A stretch of DNA of 46,130 nt from Clostridia bacterium (GCA_017546665.1 JAFYSE010000050.1:1-46130); one strand, 5' to 3'; shown: positions 7,860-18,324, numbered from the stretch's first letter. Numbers and translations are program-made. The notes: a model not told the origin generated them from the letters alone.

Positions 7860-8453
7860 TCATTCAATAATAATTGTTTCGATTACTACGTCTTCTTTTG
7901 GTTTATTTGAGAAATAGTCAGCAGGAACTTTTGCGATTGCGTCAACAACATCCATTCCTTCAAATGTCTGACCGAAAACTGTATGACGGAAATCAAGCCA
8001 TGGTGTGCCACCAATTTCTTCATAAGCCTCAATACATTCTGTTGGGAAAACTCTTTCGTCAGCCATTCTCATCTGTTCAAGTAAGTTTTCAGGACATTCC
8101 TTAGCCTGAACAATAAAGAACTGACTACCATTTGTGTTAGGACCTGCATTTGCCATACAGAGTGCACCACGAAGGTTATGAAGTTCGCCTGTGAACTCGT
8201 CTTCAAAAGACTTGCCCCAAATGCTCTGTCCGCCTGTACCTGTACCCAATGGGTCACCACCCTGAATCATAAAGTCATTGATTACACGGTGGAAAATAAG
8301 CCCGTCATAGTAACCATTCTTTGCATGAGTTGTAAAATTTTCAACTGCTTTTGGTGCAAATTTAGGGAAAAGCTTGATTTTAATATCTCCCATATTTGTT
8401 TTGATTGTTGCAATCATATCACCTGCAACAGGTGCATTTAACTGATGAAACAT
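7860..8453 (-). CDS. ppiB: Peptidyl-prolyl cis-trans isomerase, cyclophilin type
   Basis: This roughly 197-residue cytoplasmic cyclophilin has no signal peptide. The family core is clear: [42 protein letters not shown] (catalytic Arg in FHRV), the [11 protein letters not shown] insert, [17 protein letters not shown], and [18 protein letters not shown]. It accelerates proline isomerisation during protein folding. ATG at 8453 follows AAGGAG by 9 bases and begins MFHQLNAP; an in-frame TTG upstream would place the ribosome site inside the gene. It begins 13 bases after the ABC permease and may share its transcript. Confidence 0.93.
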   Translation of the reverse strand: MFHQLNAPVAGDMIATIKTNMGDIKIKLFPKFAPKAVENFTTHAKNGYYDGLIFHRVINDFMIQGGDPLGTGTGGQSIWGKSFEDEFTGELHNLRGALCMANAGPNTNGSQFFIVQAKECPENLLEQMRMADERVFPTECIEAYEEIGGTPWLDFRHTVFGQTFEGMDVVDAIAKVPADYFSNKPKEDVVIETIIIE

Positions 8454-8466
8454 AATATTTTTCTCC

Positions 8467-11400
8467 TTATTCAACTGATTTTAACGATTCTATCATATCA
8501 ATTTTCTGAAGTTTTTTCTTCATAACTGCGTTGACAATGGCTGTGAAAATAACTGTCAGGATTGTTGAAATCACAACACTTGAGAAACGGAGTTCTCTAC
8601 CGAACATATACATATCCGTTTCAACTGTCATCATTACAAATCTATGAAGAATAACACCCATTATTATACCAACAATTATACCTAAAACAGTCAAAATCAC
8701 ATTTTCACGATAAACATAACTTGCAAGTTCGTTGTCATAGAAGCCCAACACTCTAAATGTTGCAAGTTCACGTCGTCTTTCGCTGATATTGATATTATTA
8801 AGATTATAAAGAACAACATAAGCAAGAATTGCCGCTGAAGCAATCATTAAGAAAATAATCAAATAGAGATTTTTAATAACCTCATTGATACCCTCAAGCT
8901 CTTCTTCATTTGTTATGACAGAGTTTACATTGGTGTAGGTTGAGAATGTTGTTTTAAGCTCATCCATATCAACACCCCTTGCTGTTTTAAGCATAAAGAT
9001 ATTGATATCAACTGATGTACCGTAAAGGGATTCATAAAGGTTTGGTGTCATATAGATATAATTGAAAATGTAGTTTTCTGTAATACCTAAAACCTTTACT
9101 TCCTTTGGTGTAACTCTTGAATCGTCAAGTTTCACATAAATATAATCATTGACCTTAACACCTAAAAGGTCAGCGTATTTTTCAGTAATAACAACGCCAT
9201 CGCTCAAAAGATTTAACTGTTCCTTATCCCCTGTTCGTTCTTTAAGATTTACATATTTAGGGAATGCATCCACATCTGTGGGAACTACAAGATATGCCTT
9301 GATTTCTTCTCCCACTCCTGCCTCTGCTTCGCCTGATGCAGAAACAATAGTTCTGTTTGCCAAAAGAATACCTTCAAGCATCTGGCTATCAGACATCTGT
9401 GAAAGAAGGGTTCTTCTTTCTGCCTTTGTCATTGACGGGTCAACGCTGACAATACCATCATAGTTAAACACATCGCCATATTGATTTTCGGCAACTGCTG
9501 AAACGGAATCATTAATTCCAAGTCCCACAAGGAGAAGTGCCATACATCCGCCAACACCGAAAAGAGTCATAAAGAAACGCTTTTTATATCTTAAAAGGTT
9601 TCTGAATGCTACCTTCTGTCCGAAATTAAGTCTCTGCCAAATTCCTGTAAAGTTTTCAAGGAAGGTTCTCTTACCTGCCTTTGGTGCTTCAGGTCGCATA
9701 AGTGATGCCGGTTCACTCTTAAGTGAACGATAACAAGCTATAAATGTTGCAAGAGTTGTGAAAATAATCGCTGCTACACCTGCAAGGAATGCGTACCAGA
9801 AATTAAACTTAATAACATTTGAGCCTAAGTTATAATAAACTGCACGATACGTACCGATAATCATAGGTGGAATTGTAAGCTCACCCACAACTGCACCCAA
9901 CACACTACCTGCCACCGTTGCAGCCGCAGCATAGAGAATATACTTTGCAATAATTGAAACCTTATCGTAACCGAGAGCCTTTAATGTACCAATCTGAATT
10001 CTTTCTTCTTCAACCATTCTTGTCATTGTTGTAAGGCTGACAAGAGCTGCAACAAAGAAGAAAATAATTGGGAAAACTGCACCGATTGCACTGATACTAT
10101 CCGATTCACTTACATAAGCCGCGTGGGATTCGATTCCGTTTCTGTCAAGAACATACCAAATGGGAACTTCAATTCCTGAAACCTTGTTTCTTAAATCATT
10201 AATTTGGTCTTCGGCTTTTTCAAGCTCGTTCATTGCCTGTTGATAATAGGTGTCATACTGCTCCTGACTCTGCTGTAAAAGAGTATCGGCATTAATAATT
10301 TCCTGCTCTGCCATTTCAAGATTACCCTTGTTAGCGAGAGCCTGTTGAAGCTGACCAACTGTAACCTTTGCCTGCAATAAATCTCTTTCGCCCTGCTCAA
10401 TCTTCAATTCCTGTGCAGCAACCTCATTTTCTGCAGCCTGAAGACCGAATTTAACAAGTGCCATTGTCTGCTTTGCATCGGCAATATCATTTGGATTAGC
10501 ATTAGGGTCAGATTCCATCTGATTAATTTCTTCTTCAATTTCCTCAAGTCTTAACTTTGCTTCCTCCATAGCCTTTTTTGCAGTCTGGGTTGCAGTTTTT
10601 GCATTAGCAATCTGTGTTTCTGCATCCTTAACCTCTTTTTCAGCTATTGGAAGATATTCTTCAGCATTGGCAAGAAGGTTCTTATTTGCCTCAATTTCTG
10701 CACGACTGTTTTCTATAAGCGTTTTTTGTGCATACAATTTATCAAGAGCATTTTTAAGGTCATCTTCCACATTAAGCTTTTCTGTGGAGAATTGTCTTTC
10801 TGCCTTTTCAAGCTCTGTATTTGCAGTTGAACGCACCTCAGTATAACGGATATCACACTGTTTACCTGAAATTTCTTCAAGTTGTTCAATCACATTATTT
10901 ACAAGCTTTTTATAATCTTTGTCAAAGCTGTTAAGCTCCTTTGCACCTGCTACTGTAATATAAACGGATGTATAAGAATCGGAAACAAAAGTTTCTCTCG
11001 GAATAATTACATATCCGTCCGCCATACCGTCGCCCACATTACTTGTTCCCGCATCACCGTTAAGGTAATAGCTTGAAGAACAAACACCAACAATTTTATA
11101 GGAGTCAGTTGCAAGTGTTTTTGAAACCTCATCGGATGTACCTGATGAAAGCTGTAACACATCACCAACCTTAAAGCCCGTTTCATCCATAAACTCACGG
11201 CTTACAAGACATTGGTTATATATTGTGGGATATTCACCCTCTAATAGGGTGACACCATTAATTGATTTTGTCATTGAAACTGCTCTTGTTACAATTTCCT
11301 TTGAATTTACAAAGCAGAGAAAGTCCGTTGTATATGAGCCTTCCACCTCGTAAATACCTTCAACCTGTTTTATTGCCTCAATATCACTTTCAGTAAGACC

Positions 11401-11598
11401 CAATGTACCTACAACACGAATATCCATAAGATTTTCCTTGTCATAGGAGGCATCTGCAGTCATATACATGGCAGGTAACGCTGAACGGACACCTGAATAG
11501 AAAGCCACACCAAGGGCAACTATGAGCATAATCGAAATAAAGCGACTTCTGCTTTTTTTGATTTCTCGTTTGAAATCCATTATAAGTGATTTAGTCAT
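8467..11598 (-). CDS. FtsX/MacB-type ABC transporter permease with long coiled coil
   Basis: The 1043-residue membrane protein starts with a cytoplasmic tail and first helix ([18 protein letters not shown]), then an extracytoplasmic MacB-like domain. About residues 265-480 form a charged heptad-rich coiled coil (for example [20 protein letters not shown]). A first FtsX domain of three helices follows near residues 510-640. A second extracytoplasmic domain and a final FtsX domain ([24 protein letters not shown]) close the protein. This layout is common in Firmicutes beside a dedicated ATPase, which lies 15 bases upstream. Such pairs act as mechanotransmitters or export peptides and lipids; the substrate is not shown by the sequence. 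The divergent TetR gene suggests drug or envelope-stress control. Confidence 0.9.
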   Translation of the reverse strand: MTKSLIMDFKREIKKSRSRFISIMLIVALGVAFYSGVRSALPAMYMTADASYDKENLMDIRVVGTLGLTESDIEAIKQVEGIYEVEGSYTTDFLCFVNSKEIVTRAVSMTKSINGVTLLEGEYPTIYNQCLVSREFMDETGFKVGDVLQLSSGTSDEVSKTLATDSYKIVGVCSSSYYLNGDAGTSNVGDGMADGYVIIPRETFVSDSYTSVYITVAGAKELNSFDKDYKKLVNNVIEQLEEISGKQCDIRYTEVRSTANTELEKAERQFSTEKLNVEDDLKNALDKLYAQKTLIENSRAEIEANKNLLANAEEYLPIAEKEVKDAETQIANAKTATQTAKKAMEEAKLRLEEIEEEINQMESDPNANPNDIADAKQTMALVKFGLQAAENEVAAQELKIEQGERDLLQAKVTVGQLQQALANKGNLEMAEQEIINADTLLQQSQEQYDTYYQQAMNELEKAEDQINDLRNKVSGIEVPIWYVLDRNGIESHAAYVSESDSISAIGAVFPIIFFFVAALVSLTTMTRMVEEERIQIGTLKALGYDKVSIIAKYILYAAAATVAGSVLGAVVGELTIPPMIIGTYRAVYYNLGSNVIKFNFWYAFLAGVAAIIFTTLATFIACYRSLKSEPASLMRPEAPKAGKRTFLENFTGIWQRLNFGQKVAFRNLLRYKKRFFMTLFGVGGCMALLLVGLGINDSVSAVAENQYGDVFNYDGIVSVDPSMTKAERRTLLSQMSDSQMLEGILLANRTIVSASGEAEAGVGEEIKAYLVVPTDVDAFPKYVNLKERTGDKEQLNLLSDGVVITEKYADLLGVKVNDYIYVKLDDSRVTPKEVKVLGITENYIFNYIYMTPNLYESLYGTSVDINIFMLKTARGVDMDELKTTFSTYTNVNSVITNEEELEGINEVIKNLYLIIFLMIASAAILAYVVLYNLNNINISERRRELATFRVLGFYDNELASYVYRENVILTVLGIIVGIIMGVILHRFVMMTVETDMYMFGRELRFSSVVISTILTVIFTAIVNAVMKKKLQKIDMIESLKSVE

Positions 11599-11613
11599 CT
11601 TTTTTACTATCCT

Positions 11614-12315
11614 TTACCATTCAATCTGTTCAACGGGTACCGGTGATTTATTAAGAAGAATTTTATCAATCTTACCGTCATTGATTTTAACAATCTTATC
11701 TGCCATTGGCATAAGTGCAGAGTTATGAGTAATAACAATTACTGTCATTCCCTTTTCACGGCACATATCCTGTAAAAGCTTAAGAATTGATTTACCCGTA
11801 ACATAGTCAAGAGCACCCGTAGGCTCGTCACAAAGTAAAAGCTTAGGATTTTTAGCCAATGCTCGTGCTATTGCAACACGTTGTTGTTCACCACCTGAAA
11901 GCTGTGATGGGAAATTATCCTTTCTGTTTGCAAGTCCCACTTCCCCAAGAATTGTTTCTGCATCAACAGGATTTTTACAAAGCTGAGTTGCAAGTTCAAC
12001 ATTTTCATAGGCAGTAAGATTCTGCACAAGGTTATAGAACTGGAAAACAAATCCCACGTCGTCACGACGATACTGTGTAAGTGCCTTTTCGTCGTGCTTT
12101 GCAATATCAACACCGTCAACATTGATTACACCAGATGTTGGCTTATCCATACCACCTAAAATATTGAGAACAGTTGTTTTACCTGCACCTGACGGACCAA
12201 CAATTATTACAAATTCGCCCTTTTCAATAGGGAAACTTAATTTATCTACTGCATTTATCTGGATTTCACCCATCTGATAGGTTTTAACCACATTTTTAAG
12301 TTCAATAAATGACAT
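11614..12315 (-). CDS. ABC transporter ATP-binding protein (MacB/LolD type)
   Basis: This is a 233-residue ATPase with Walker A GPSGAGKT (residues 40-47), Q-loop FVFQFYNL, signature LSGGEQQR (139-146), Walker [13 protein letters not shown] and the H-loop VIVITHN. The GALD after Walker B and the overall length are typical of the LolD/MacB/YknY group that drives FtsX-type permeases. The permease gene follows 15 bases later. ATG follows AAGGAG on the minus strand. Confidence 0.95.
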   Translation of the reverse strand: MSFIELKNVVKTYQMGEIQINAVDKLSFPIEKGEFVIIVGPSGAGKTTVLNILGGMDKPTSGVINVDGVDIAKHDEKALTQYRRDDVGFVFQFYNLVQNLTAYENVELATQLCKNPVDAETILGEVGLANRKDNFPSQLSGGEQQRVAIARALAKNPKLLLCDEPTGALDYVTGKSILKLLQDMCREKGMTVIVITHNSALMPMADKIVKINDGKIDKILLNKSPVPVEQIEW

Positions 12316-12340
12316 AAACTTCTCTCCTTAAATCCAAAAG

Positions 12341-12373
12341 AAATGTACATTTGATGCATACGGAAGAATTATA
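12341..12373 (-). promoter_or_regulatory. ABC operon -10 box and 12-bp palindrome
   Basis: TATAAT (complement of 12368-12373) lies upstream of the ABC ATPase gene, without a convincing -35 box. The perfect palindrome AAATGTACATTT (12341-12352) falls just downstream in the leader, a plausible operator for the divergent TetR protein. Confidence 0.5.
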
Positions 12374-12451
12374 CCATACTATATAAAATAATGCTATATT
12401 TTTTTACAAGATAAACTTGAATTTTTTGTTAACAAATTTCGTAGAAAAAAT

Positions 12452-12492
12452 AATAGACAACTGTTGATTATTGAACACAACAATGTTATAAT
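12452..12492 (+). promoter_or_regulatory. tetR promoter with overlapping imperfect palindrome
   Basis: TTGATT (12464-12469) and TATAAT (12487-12492) are spaced by 17 bases. A 21-bp inverted repeat centred on 12462 (core CAAC-T-GTTG, outer AATA/TATT) overlaps the -35 box, suggesting autorepression. Confidence 0.6.
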
Positions 12493-12523
12493 GATAAAAA
12501 AATTTACTTTGGGAGATGATTTC

Positions 12524-13144
12524 GTGTCTATAAACCAAAACGATACTCGTGTAAGACGTACTAAAAAACTTATCCGACAGGGACTTGTTGAACTTTCACA
12601 GATAAAGAGTGTAAACAAAATTACTGTTAAAGAGCTTACCGACCGAATTGAGATTAACCGAGGTACATTTTATCTTCACTACAAGGATGTTTATGACCTT
12701 GTTGCTTCAATTGAAAACGAGCTTTATAACAGCTTTAATTCAGCAATTACATCTGTCACAAGTGAGCAGGTTTTAAAACACCCAATCGAAGTTTGTGAGC
12801 TTTTCTGCAACCATTTTTATGACCAGATGGATGCATATTCAATGCTTCTCGGCAAACACGGTGACGCAGAATTTGCCCATAAAATCGGCAGCCTTTTTAA
12901 CGAAAAGGTTCTTGAAATCTTTAAGGAAATTTTCCCAAATATGGACAAAGCAAAATATAACTTTGCCTTTACCTACGGTAAATTCGGTCTTGTGGGACTT
13001 GTAACCTGTTGGTTTACAGAGCATCCTGACTGGACTCCACATCAGGTAGCAACAATGTGGTTTAGCCTTACATTGTCAGGCTTATGGGGAATTCTCAGCG
13101 ACGAAGGTAAAGAGGTACTTAAAAATGCACACAATTCTGATTAA
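12524..13144 (+). CDS. TetR/AcrR-family transcriptional regulator
   Basis: This regulator is about 206 residues. The DNA-binding part is TKKLIRQGLVELSQIKSVNKITVKELTDRIEINRGTFYLHYKDVYDL, the standard TetR helix-turn-helix with FYLHYKD. The all-helical C-terminal part resembles the TetR_C_7/DhaS-like ligand domain (YNFAFTYGKFGLVGLVTCW). GTG at 12524 is preferred because GGGAG lies 8 bases upstream; ATG codons further upstream would overlap the promoter. It is divergent from the ABC exporter and overlaps the CDF transporter gene by 20 bases, so it probably controls both. Confidence 0.88.
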   Translation: MSINQNDTRVRRTKKLIRQGLVELSQIKSVNKITVKELTDRIEINRGTFYLHYKDVYDLVASIENELYNSFNSAITSVTSEQVLKHPIEVCELFCNHFYDQMDAYSMLLGKHGDAEFAHKIGSLFNEKVLEIFKEIFPNMDKAKYNFAFTYGKFGLVGLVTCWFTEHPDWTPHQVATMWFSLTLSGLWGILSDEGKEVLKNAHNSD

Positions 13145-14291
13145 AGCCTTTATTCATGATTATGAAAACACAGGTAATTTAAAGGTCAGAGAAGCCTATG
13201 GTACTCTTGGAAGCATTACAGGAATTGTTGTAAATCTCATTCTTGCACTCTCCAAATATTTTGCAGGTGTTATTTCAGGAAGTATTTCCGTTACTGCCGA
13301 TGCAATCAACAATCTTTCCGATGCAGGGTCATCAATTATTTCCCTTATCGGCGTAAAACTCTCTGCAAAGCCCGCCGACAAGGACCACCCCTTCGGTCAC
13401 GGCAGAGTGGAATATATTACTGCCCTTGCAGTTTCGTTTTTTGTTTTGCTTATGGGTATTGAGCTTTTTAAAAGCTCCGTTGAGAAAATCGCAAATCCTG
13501 TACCCGTTAAATTTAATTGGCTCTCTCTTATCATTCTTGTTTTGAGTATTCTAGCAAAGCTTTGGCTTGGACTTTTCAATAAAAAGTTGGGTACTAAAAT
13601 CAATTCTGCACCGATGATGGCAGTTATGAAGGACAGCTTCAGCGACTGTCTTGCAACGGGAGTTGCCCTTGTTGCAATTATCGTTTCTGCATTTTCCGAC
13701 GTGAACATTGACGGGTATTTAGGCATTTTTGTTGCAGGATTTATCTTTATTGCAGGGTTTAACATTCTTAAAGAAACTATGGCAGATTTACTTGGCAAAC
13801 CCGCAGACCGTGAATTTACAGAAGAAATTGAAAGAAAAATTCTTTCTTACGACAAAATTGTTGGTGTTCACGATATGATTATCCACGATTACGGTCCGGG
13901 ACGAAAATTCGCCTCGGCTCACGCAGAGGTTTCTTCAAAGGACGACATTATGGATGCTCACGATGTTATTGACCTTGTGGAACGTGATATTTTCAACGAA
14001 TATGGTCTTATGATTTCAATACACATGGACCCAATTATCACAGATGACGAAAGAATAAACCAATTAAAGAATATGACAATAAAAATTGTCAAAGAGATTT
14101 CAGAGGAAATGTCAATTCACGATTTCAGGGTGGTTGATGGCCCAACACACACCAATCTTATATTCGACCTTATTTCCCCTCATAAATTTCATATGAGCAA
14201 CAGTGAAATTATACATACCATTGAAGAAAAATTGAGCAAAATAGACGAAAGATATTTTGTTGTAATAACTATTGAACACTCTTTTAACTAA
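13125..14291 (+). CDS. Cation diffusion facilitator (CDF) metal efflux transporter
   Basis: The 388-residue membrane protein has six predicted helices followed by a cytoplasmic domain. The metal site motifs are DAINNLSDAGSS in helix 2 and DSFSDCLATG in helix 5; the HPFGHGRVEY loop is the standard CDF signature. The soluble tail starts around residue 215 (LLGKPADREFTEEIERK) and carries several histidines (VHDMIIHDYG). An additional C-terminal stretch of about 80 residues makes it longer than FieF (300). CDF proteins export Zn, Fe, Mn or similar divalent ions in exchange for protons; specificity cannot be read here. GAGG lies 9 bases before the ATG, inside the tetR gene. Confidence 0.92.
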   Translation: MHTILIKAFIHDYENTGNLKVREAYGTLGSITGIVVNLILALSKYFAGVISGSISVTADAINNLSDAGSSIISLIGVKLSAKPADKDHPFGHGRVEYITALAVSFFVLLMGIELFKSSVEKIANPVPVKFNWLSLIILVLSILAKLWLGLFNKKLGTKINSAPMMAVMKDSFSDCLATGVALVAIIVSAFSDVNIDGYLGIFVAGFIFIAGFNILKETMADLLGKPADREFTEEIERKILSYDKIVGVHDMIIHDYGPGRKFASAHAEVSSKDDIMDAHDVIDLVERDIFNEYGLMISIHMDPIITDDERINQLKNMTIKIVKEISEEMSIHDFRVVDGPTHTNLIFDLISPHKFHMSNSEIIHTIEEKLSKIDERYFVVITIEHSFN

Positions 14292-14316
14292 AATTTATTT
14301 TTTTGTCGATTTGCTA

Positions 14317-14344
14317 TTGCAAATAACACAAAATATAGTAGAAT
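14317..14344 (+). promoter_or_regulatory. Promoter upstream of the PRPP synthetase gene
   Basis: TTGCAA (14317-14322) and TAGAAT (14339-14344) are spaced by 16 bases. GGAGG precedes the ATG at 14387 by 7 bases. Confidence 0.55.
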
Positions 14345-14386
14345 ATATATACAAGTTTATCACAATATTGTTGCGGAGGTTAAATT

Positions 14387-15556
14387 ATGGCAGACAGAGA
14401 AATTACCACAATACCAAATGGCCCTCTCGGTATTATTGCATTACCGGGTTGTGAAGAAATGGCTGAAAAAATTGACCGTTATCTTGTGAAATGGCGTTCA
14501 CAGCAGGATTCAGAGCATAAGTCAACAATCGCTTTTTCAGGTTACGAAAGAGAAACTTATATTCTTGACGCTTCATTCCCTCGCTTTGGTACTGGTGAAG
14601 GCAAATGCACTCTTCATGAATCAGTTCGTGGATATGACATTTACATTCTCATCGACGCATTTAACCACGGTGTAACATATAAAATGTATGGTCAGACTGT
14701 TCCAATGAGTCCAGACGACCATTACGCAAACCTTAAAAGAGCAATTTCAGCAATTGGCGGTAAAGCAAGGACAATCACAGTTATTATGCCTATGCTTTAC
14801 GAAGGAAGACAGCACAAGCGTACTTCAAGAGAATCACTTGACTGTGCAGTTATGCTTCAGGAACTTTGCCTTGATATGGGTGTTGATAACATCATCACAT
14901 TTGACGCTCACGATGCTCGTGTTCAGAATGCAATTCCTCTTAATGGTTTTGAAAGCATTTCTCCTGCTTATCAGATGATTAAAGCACTTGTAAACAATGT
15001 TGATAACCTTAAACTTGACAAGGAACACACAATGATTATCTCACCTGACGAGGGTGCTATGAACCGTTGTATGTTGTATTCAAACTATTTAGGTCTTGAC
15101 CTTGGTATGTTCTACAAACGTCGTGACTATTCAAGAATTGTTGACGGCAGAAACCCAATTATTGAACATCAGTTCCTTGGCTCAAATGTTGAGGGTAAGG
15201 ATGTTATGATTATCGACGATATGATTTCATCCGGTGAATCAATGCTTGACGTTTCAAAGAAACTTAAAGAGCTTGGTGCAAACAGAGTGTTTATCTTCTC
15301 TGCTTTTGGTCTTTTCAACGCAGGTCTTGACAACTTTGATAAGGCTTACCGTGACGGTCTTTTTGATAAGGTTTTCACAACAAACCTTGTTTACAGAATG
15401 CCTGAACTCAAAAAGCGTGACTGGTACTGTGAGGTTGAACTTTCAAAATACCTTTCATACATTATCGACACTCTCAACCACGACAAATCAGTCAGCAAGT
15501 TACTTAACCCTGCTGATAAAATTGAAGTGCTTCTTAAAAAAGCAGGAATTAAATAA
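14387..15556 (+). CDS. prs: Ribose-phosphate pyrophosphokinase, long clostridial form
   Basis: The 389-residue protein resembles PRPP synthetase, which makes the activated ribose for nucleotides, His and Trp. Visible features are the tandem phosphoribosyltransferase folds, the PMLYEGRQHKR segment, the FDAHDARVQNAIPL motif with the catalytic-type His, and the PRPP-binding loop VMIIDDMISSGESM. It is about 70 residues longer than the usual 315-residue Prs, with extra sequence at the N-terminus and the C-terminus. A long Prs-like protein of this kind may be a paralogue, so activity should be viewed as likely rather than proven. It stands alone between a promoter and a terminator. Confidence 0.87.
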   Translation: MADREITTIPNGPLGIIALPGCEEMAEKIDRYLVKWRSQQDSEHKSTIAFSGYERETYILDASFPRFGTGEGKCTLHESVRGYDIYILIDAFNHGVTYKMYGQTVPMSPDDHYANLKRAISAIGGKARTITVIMPMLYEGRQHKRTSRESLDCAVMLQELCLDMGVDNIITFDAHDARVQNAIPLNGFESISPAYQMIKALVNNVDNLKLDKEHTMIISPDEGAMNRCMLYSNYLGLDLGMFYKRRDYSRIVDGRNPIIEHQFLGSNVEGKDVMIIDDMISSGESMLDVSKKLKELGANRVFIFSAFGLFNAGLDNFDKAYRDGLFDKVFTTNLVYRMPELKKRDWYCEVELSKYLSYIIDTLNHDKSVSKLLNPADKIEVLLKKAGIK

Positions 15557-15566
15557 TATAAAAAAT

Positions 15567-15588
15567 GCACCCTACGGGGTGCTTTTTT
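15567..15588 (+). terminator. Terminator of prs
   Basis: The stem GCACCC / GGGTGC with a short loop is followed by six T. Confidence 0.9.
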
Positions 15589-15595
15589 CATGGCA

Positions 15596-15623
15596 AAGTG
15601 CAGAGTGTAAAATGCAAAGTGAA
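15596..15623. repeat. Period-7 repeat (AAGTGCA-type)
   Basis: Four units AAGTGCA, GAGTGTA, AAATGCA, AAGTGAA follow the prs terminator. The spacing equals that of the tract at 2329 although the unit differs. Confidence 0.72.
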
Positions 15624-15687
15624 ATACAAATATAAAAATTCTACAAAATTTCACAAAAAATATACCCGACATGGTGTCAATTTGTGG

Positions 15688-15717
15688 TTGAAAATACATG
15701 GAGATTTATTGTATAAT
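15688..15717 (+). promoter_or_regulatory. Promoter of the family 2 glycosidase
   Basis: TTGAAA (15688-15693) and TATAAT (15712-15717) are spaced by 18 bases, about 40 bases before the start codon. Confidence 0.7.
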
Positions 15718-15757
15718 ATTATAGATAAAATTCCTTTTATGCTTTATGGAGGTTATT

Positions 15758-18028
15758 ATGAGAAATATTAAAGTTATCAATGGTGGTTGGCTCTTTACAA
15801 AGGACGCTAAATCTGCTCCTGCTACCCTTCCTGTTGACTGGGAAGCACTTGACTTACCATACACATGGAATGGCAAGGATGGTCAGGATGGTGGTAGTGA
15901 CTATTACAGAGGCACTTGCTACTTTGCTAAAGAAATCAAAGCAGATGAAATGCCTGAAGGTGAAGTTAAATATCTTCAGTTTGACGGTGTAAACTCATCA
16001 TGCGTCGTTTACTGGAATAATAAAGAAATCACAAAGCACGATGGCGGTTATTCAACATTCCGTGTTGAAGTTAAGGACGTTAAGGACACAAACTTGCTCG
16101 TTGTTGCAGTTGACAACTCTGCAAACGACAGAGTTTACCCACAGAATGCTGACTTTACATTCTATGGCGGTATCTATCGTGATGTAAGTGTTATTGGTGT
16201 TAACAAAAACCACTTTGACCTTGACTACTATGGCTCACCTGCTATTAAGGTTACACCAAAAGTCAAGGGTGCTGACGCTGAAATTGAAATTGAAACATTC
16301 TTTAAGAATGAGGACTGCAAGGTTCGTTATGAAATTATCGCTGACGGTGAAGTTATTGCTTCAAAAGAAGACGATGACGACGCAGATTTTGAAATCAAGA
16401 ATGTTCATCTTTGGGATGGTCTTAAAGACCCATATCTTTATACTGCAAAAGCAACATTGATTTGTGATGGTGAAGAAGTTGACTGCGTTTCAACTCGTTT
16501 CGGTTGCCGTACATTCAAGATTGACCCTGAAAAAGGTTTCTTCCTTAACGGTCGTGAATACCCTCTTCGTGGTGTTTCTCGTCATCAGGACAGACCTGAT
16601 ATTGGTAACGCTCTTACACCTGAAATGCACAAGGAAGACCTTGAACTTATCCTTGAAATGGGTGCAAACACAATTCGTCTTGCTCACTACCAACATTCAC
16701 AGGTTTTCTATGACCTTTGTGACGAAGCAGGTCTTGTTCTTTGGGCAGAAATTCCTTACATTTCAAGCCATATGCCAACAGGCTATGACAACACAATTTC
16801 ACAGATGAAAGAACTTGTAATTCAGAATTACAATCACCCATCAATCGTAGTTTGGGGTCTTTCAAACGAAATTACTATTGCAGGTTCAAATCCTAACCTT
16901 ATTAAGAATCACAAAGACCTTAACGATTTAGTTCATAGTTTAGATAAAACTCGTCTTACAACTATTGCTGCAGTTTCAATGTGCGATATCAACGACGAAT
17001 ATCTTCATATTTCTGACGTTCTTTCATACAACCACTATTTCGGCTGGTACGGTGGTAATACAGATATGAATGGCCCTTGGTTTGACGATTTCCACAAGAA
17101 ATACCCTAACAAGGCAATCGGTCTTTCTGAATATGGCTGTGAAGCACTTAACTGGCACACATCAGAGCCTACTCAGGGCGACTACACAGAAGAATATCAG
17201 TCATACTACCACGAAGAACTCATCAAGCAGATTGCTGAAAGACCATATCTCTGGGCAACTCACGTTTGGAATATGTTTGACTTTGCTGCCGATGCTCGTT
17301 CAGAGGGTGGCGAAAATGGTATGAACCATAAGGGTCTTGTTACTTTTGATAGAAAGTACAAGAAAGACTCTTTCTACGCATATAAAGCATGGCTTTCAGA
17401 CGCTCCTGTACTCCACCTTTGCTCAAAGAGATATATCGACAGAGTTGAAGATGTTACAAAGGTTACAGTTTATTCTAACCAGCCTGAAATTGAACTTTTT
17501 GCAAATGGCGTAAGCGTTGGCAAGCAGACAAAGGGCAAATATCCATTCTTCTACTTTGATGTTAAAAATGAAGGTACAACTGAGCTTAAAGTTGTTGCAG
17601 GCGACCTTACTGACACAGCAACAATCAATAAGGTTGACACTCCTAACGAAGCATATATTATGAAAGAAGAAGGAGATGTTATCAACTGGTTTGAAATCAC
17701 TGCTCCTGACGGATACCTTTCAATTAACAACACTATCGGTGACATTATGGCTACATTTGGTGGTAAAATCGTAATGTTCAAATTCTTAATGTTACTTAAA
17801 GACGCTATGAGTGGCGGCAAAAAAGAAAAAGATGGTGAAGAAAAGAAAGGTGGCGGCCCACTTGGTGGCTTCAAGATTACTCCTGCTATGCTTAAGAATA
17901 TTTATGGTATGGCAAAGGGCTTCACAATCAAACGTGCTTGTTCAATGCTTGGCGGTGCTCTTTCAAAAGAACAGATTCTCGGTATAAACGCAAAGCTTAA
18001 CAAAGTTAAAGCACCAAAGAAGAAATAA
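15758..18028 (+). CDS. Glycoside hydrolase family 2 protein (beta-galactosidase/beta-glucuronidase-like)
   Basis: This is a cytoplasmic 756-residue enzyme without a signal peptide. In order there are a jelly-roll sugar-binding domain (about 1-150, WNGKDGQDGGSDYYRGTCYF), an immunoglobulin-like domain (about 160-255), the TIM barrel (about 258-545) and a C-terminal beta domain. The likely acid/base is Glu371 in VVWGLSNEITIAG and the nucleophile Glu458 in IGLSEYGCEA, the usual GH2 pair. ATG at 15758 is chosen because GGAGG lies 5 bases upstream. An unusual lysine/glycine-rich linker (KKEKDGEEKKGGG) leads to a helical basic tail ending in KAPKKK. The exact sugar is not decided by the sequence. 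Confidence 0.9.
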   Translation: MRNIKVINGGWLFTKDAKSAPATLPVDWEALDLPYTWNGKDGQDGGSDYYRGTCYFAKEIKADEMPEGEVKYLQFDGVNSSCVVYWNNKEITKHDGGYSTFRVEVKDVKDTNLLVVAVDNSANDRVYPQNADFTFYGGIYRDVSVIGVNKNHFDLDYYGSPAIKVTPKVKGADAEIEIETFFKNEDCKVRYEIIADGEVIASKEDDDDADFEIKNVHLWDGLKDPYLYTAKATLICDGEEVDCVSTRFGCRTFKIDPEKGFFLNGREYPLRGVSRHQDRPDIGNALTPEMHKEDLELILEMGANTIRLAHYQHSQVFYDLCDEAGLVLWAEIPYISSHMPTGYDNTISQMKELVIQNYNHPSIVVWGLSNEITIAGSNPNLIKNHKDLNDLVHSLDKTRLTTIAAVSMCDINDEYLHISDVLSYNHYFGWYGGNTDMNGPWFDDFHKKYPNKAIGLSEYGCEALNWHTSEPTQGDYTEEYQSYYHEELIKQIAERPYLWATHVWNMFDFAADARSEGGENGMNHKGLVTFDRKYKKDSFYAYKAWLSDAPVLHLCSKRYIDRVEDVTKVTVYSNQPEIELFANGVSVGKQTKGKYPFFYFDVKNEGTTELKVVAGDLTDTATINKVDTPNEAYIMKEEGDVINWFEITAPDGYLSINNTIGDIMATFGGKIVMFKFLMLLKDAMSGGKKEKDGEEKKGGGPLGGFKITPAMLKNIYGMAKGFTIKRACSMLGGALSKEQILGINAKLNKVKAPKKK

Positions 18029-18035
18029 ATAACAA

Positions 18036-18066
18036 TAAAAAAGCACCCCACAGGGTGCTTTTTTAT
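18036..18066. terminator. Bidirectional terminator
   Basis: The stem GCACCC / GGGTGC (18043-18048, 18053-18058) is flanked by an A run and a T run, serving the glycosidase and the convergent short gene. Confidence 0.88.
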
Positions 18067-18078
18067 TGCAAAATTCAA

Positions 18079-18324
18079 TTAATTATCTGTGACAAATTGG
18101 AGTTTGTCGGAGTGTTGTGTGTAGGGCTTCAAGTCATCTATAATTTTCTGTCTTTCATTGAGTTTTGCAAGGTGTTTGTCAATCCAATCTTTCTTCGACT
18201 CAATGAATTTGTATATCTCTTTTTCATTCATTCGCATAGGCGCACGAGCAATAATTTCATCAGGTTTCAGCTCAATTGAAAGTGTTTTTCTGTTGCTGCG
18301 AATGATTCTGACATTTATATTCAT
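18079..18324 (-). pseudogene. YgjP-like metallopeptidase fragment, truncated by a dispersed repeat
   Basis: The 81-residue product matches only the start of the YgjP/DUF45 (M48-like) family: IRSNRKTLSIELKPDEIIARAPMRMNEKEIYKFIESKKDWIDKHL. Full-length members are about 230 residues and carry a HExxH-type zinc motif, absent here. The last dozen codons (QHSDKLQFVTDN) are encoded by the repeat unit at 18091-18108, which also occurs at 33994. It therefore looks like a gene cut off by repeat insertion or recombination. It could still be expressed as a short protein. Confidence 0.7.
18090..18127. repeat. Dispersed repeat, copy 1 (GACAAA...TTTGTC hairpin followed by GTAGGG)
   Basis: TGACAAATTGGA-GTTTGTCGG followed by TTGT and GTAGGGC matches the start of the larger element at 33994-34137. 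GACAAA and TTTGTC form a small hairpin. Confidence 0.72.
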
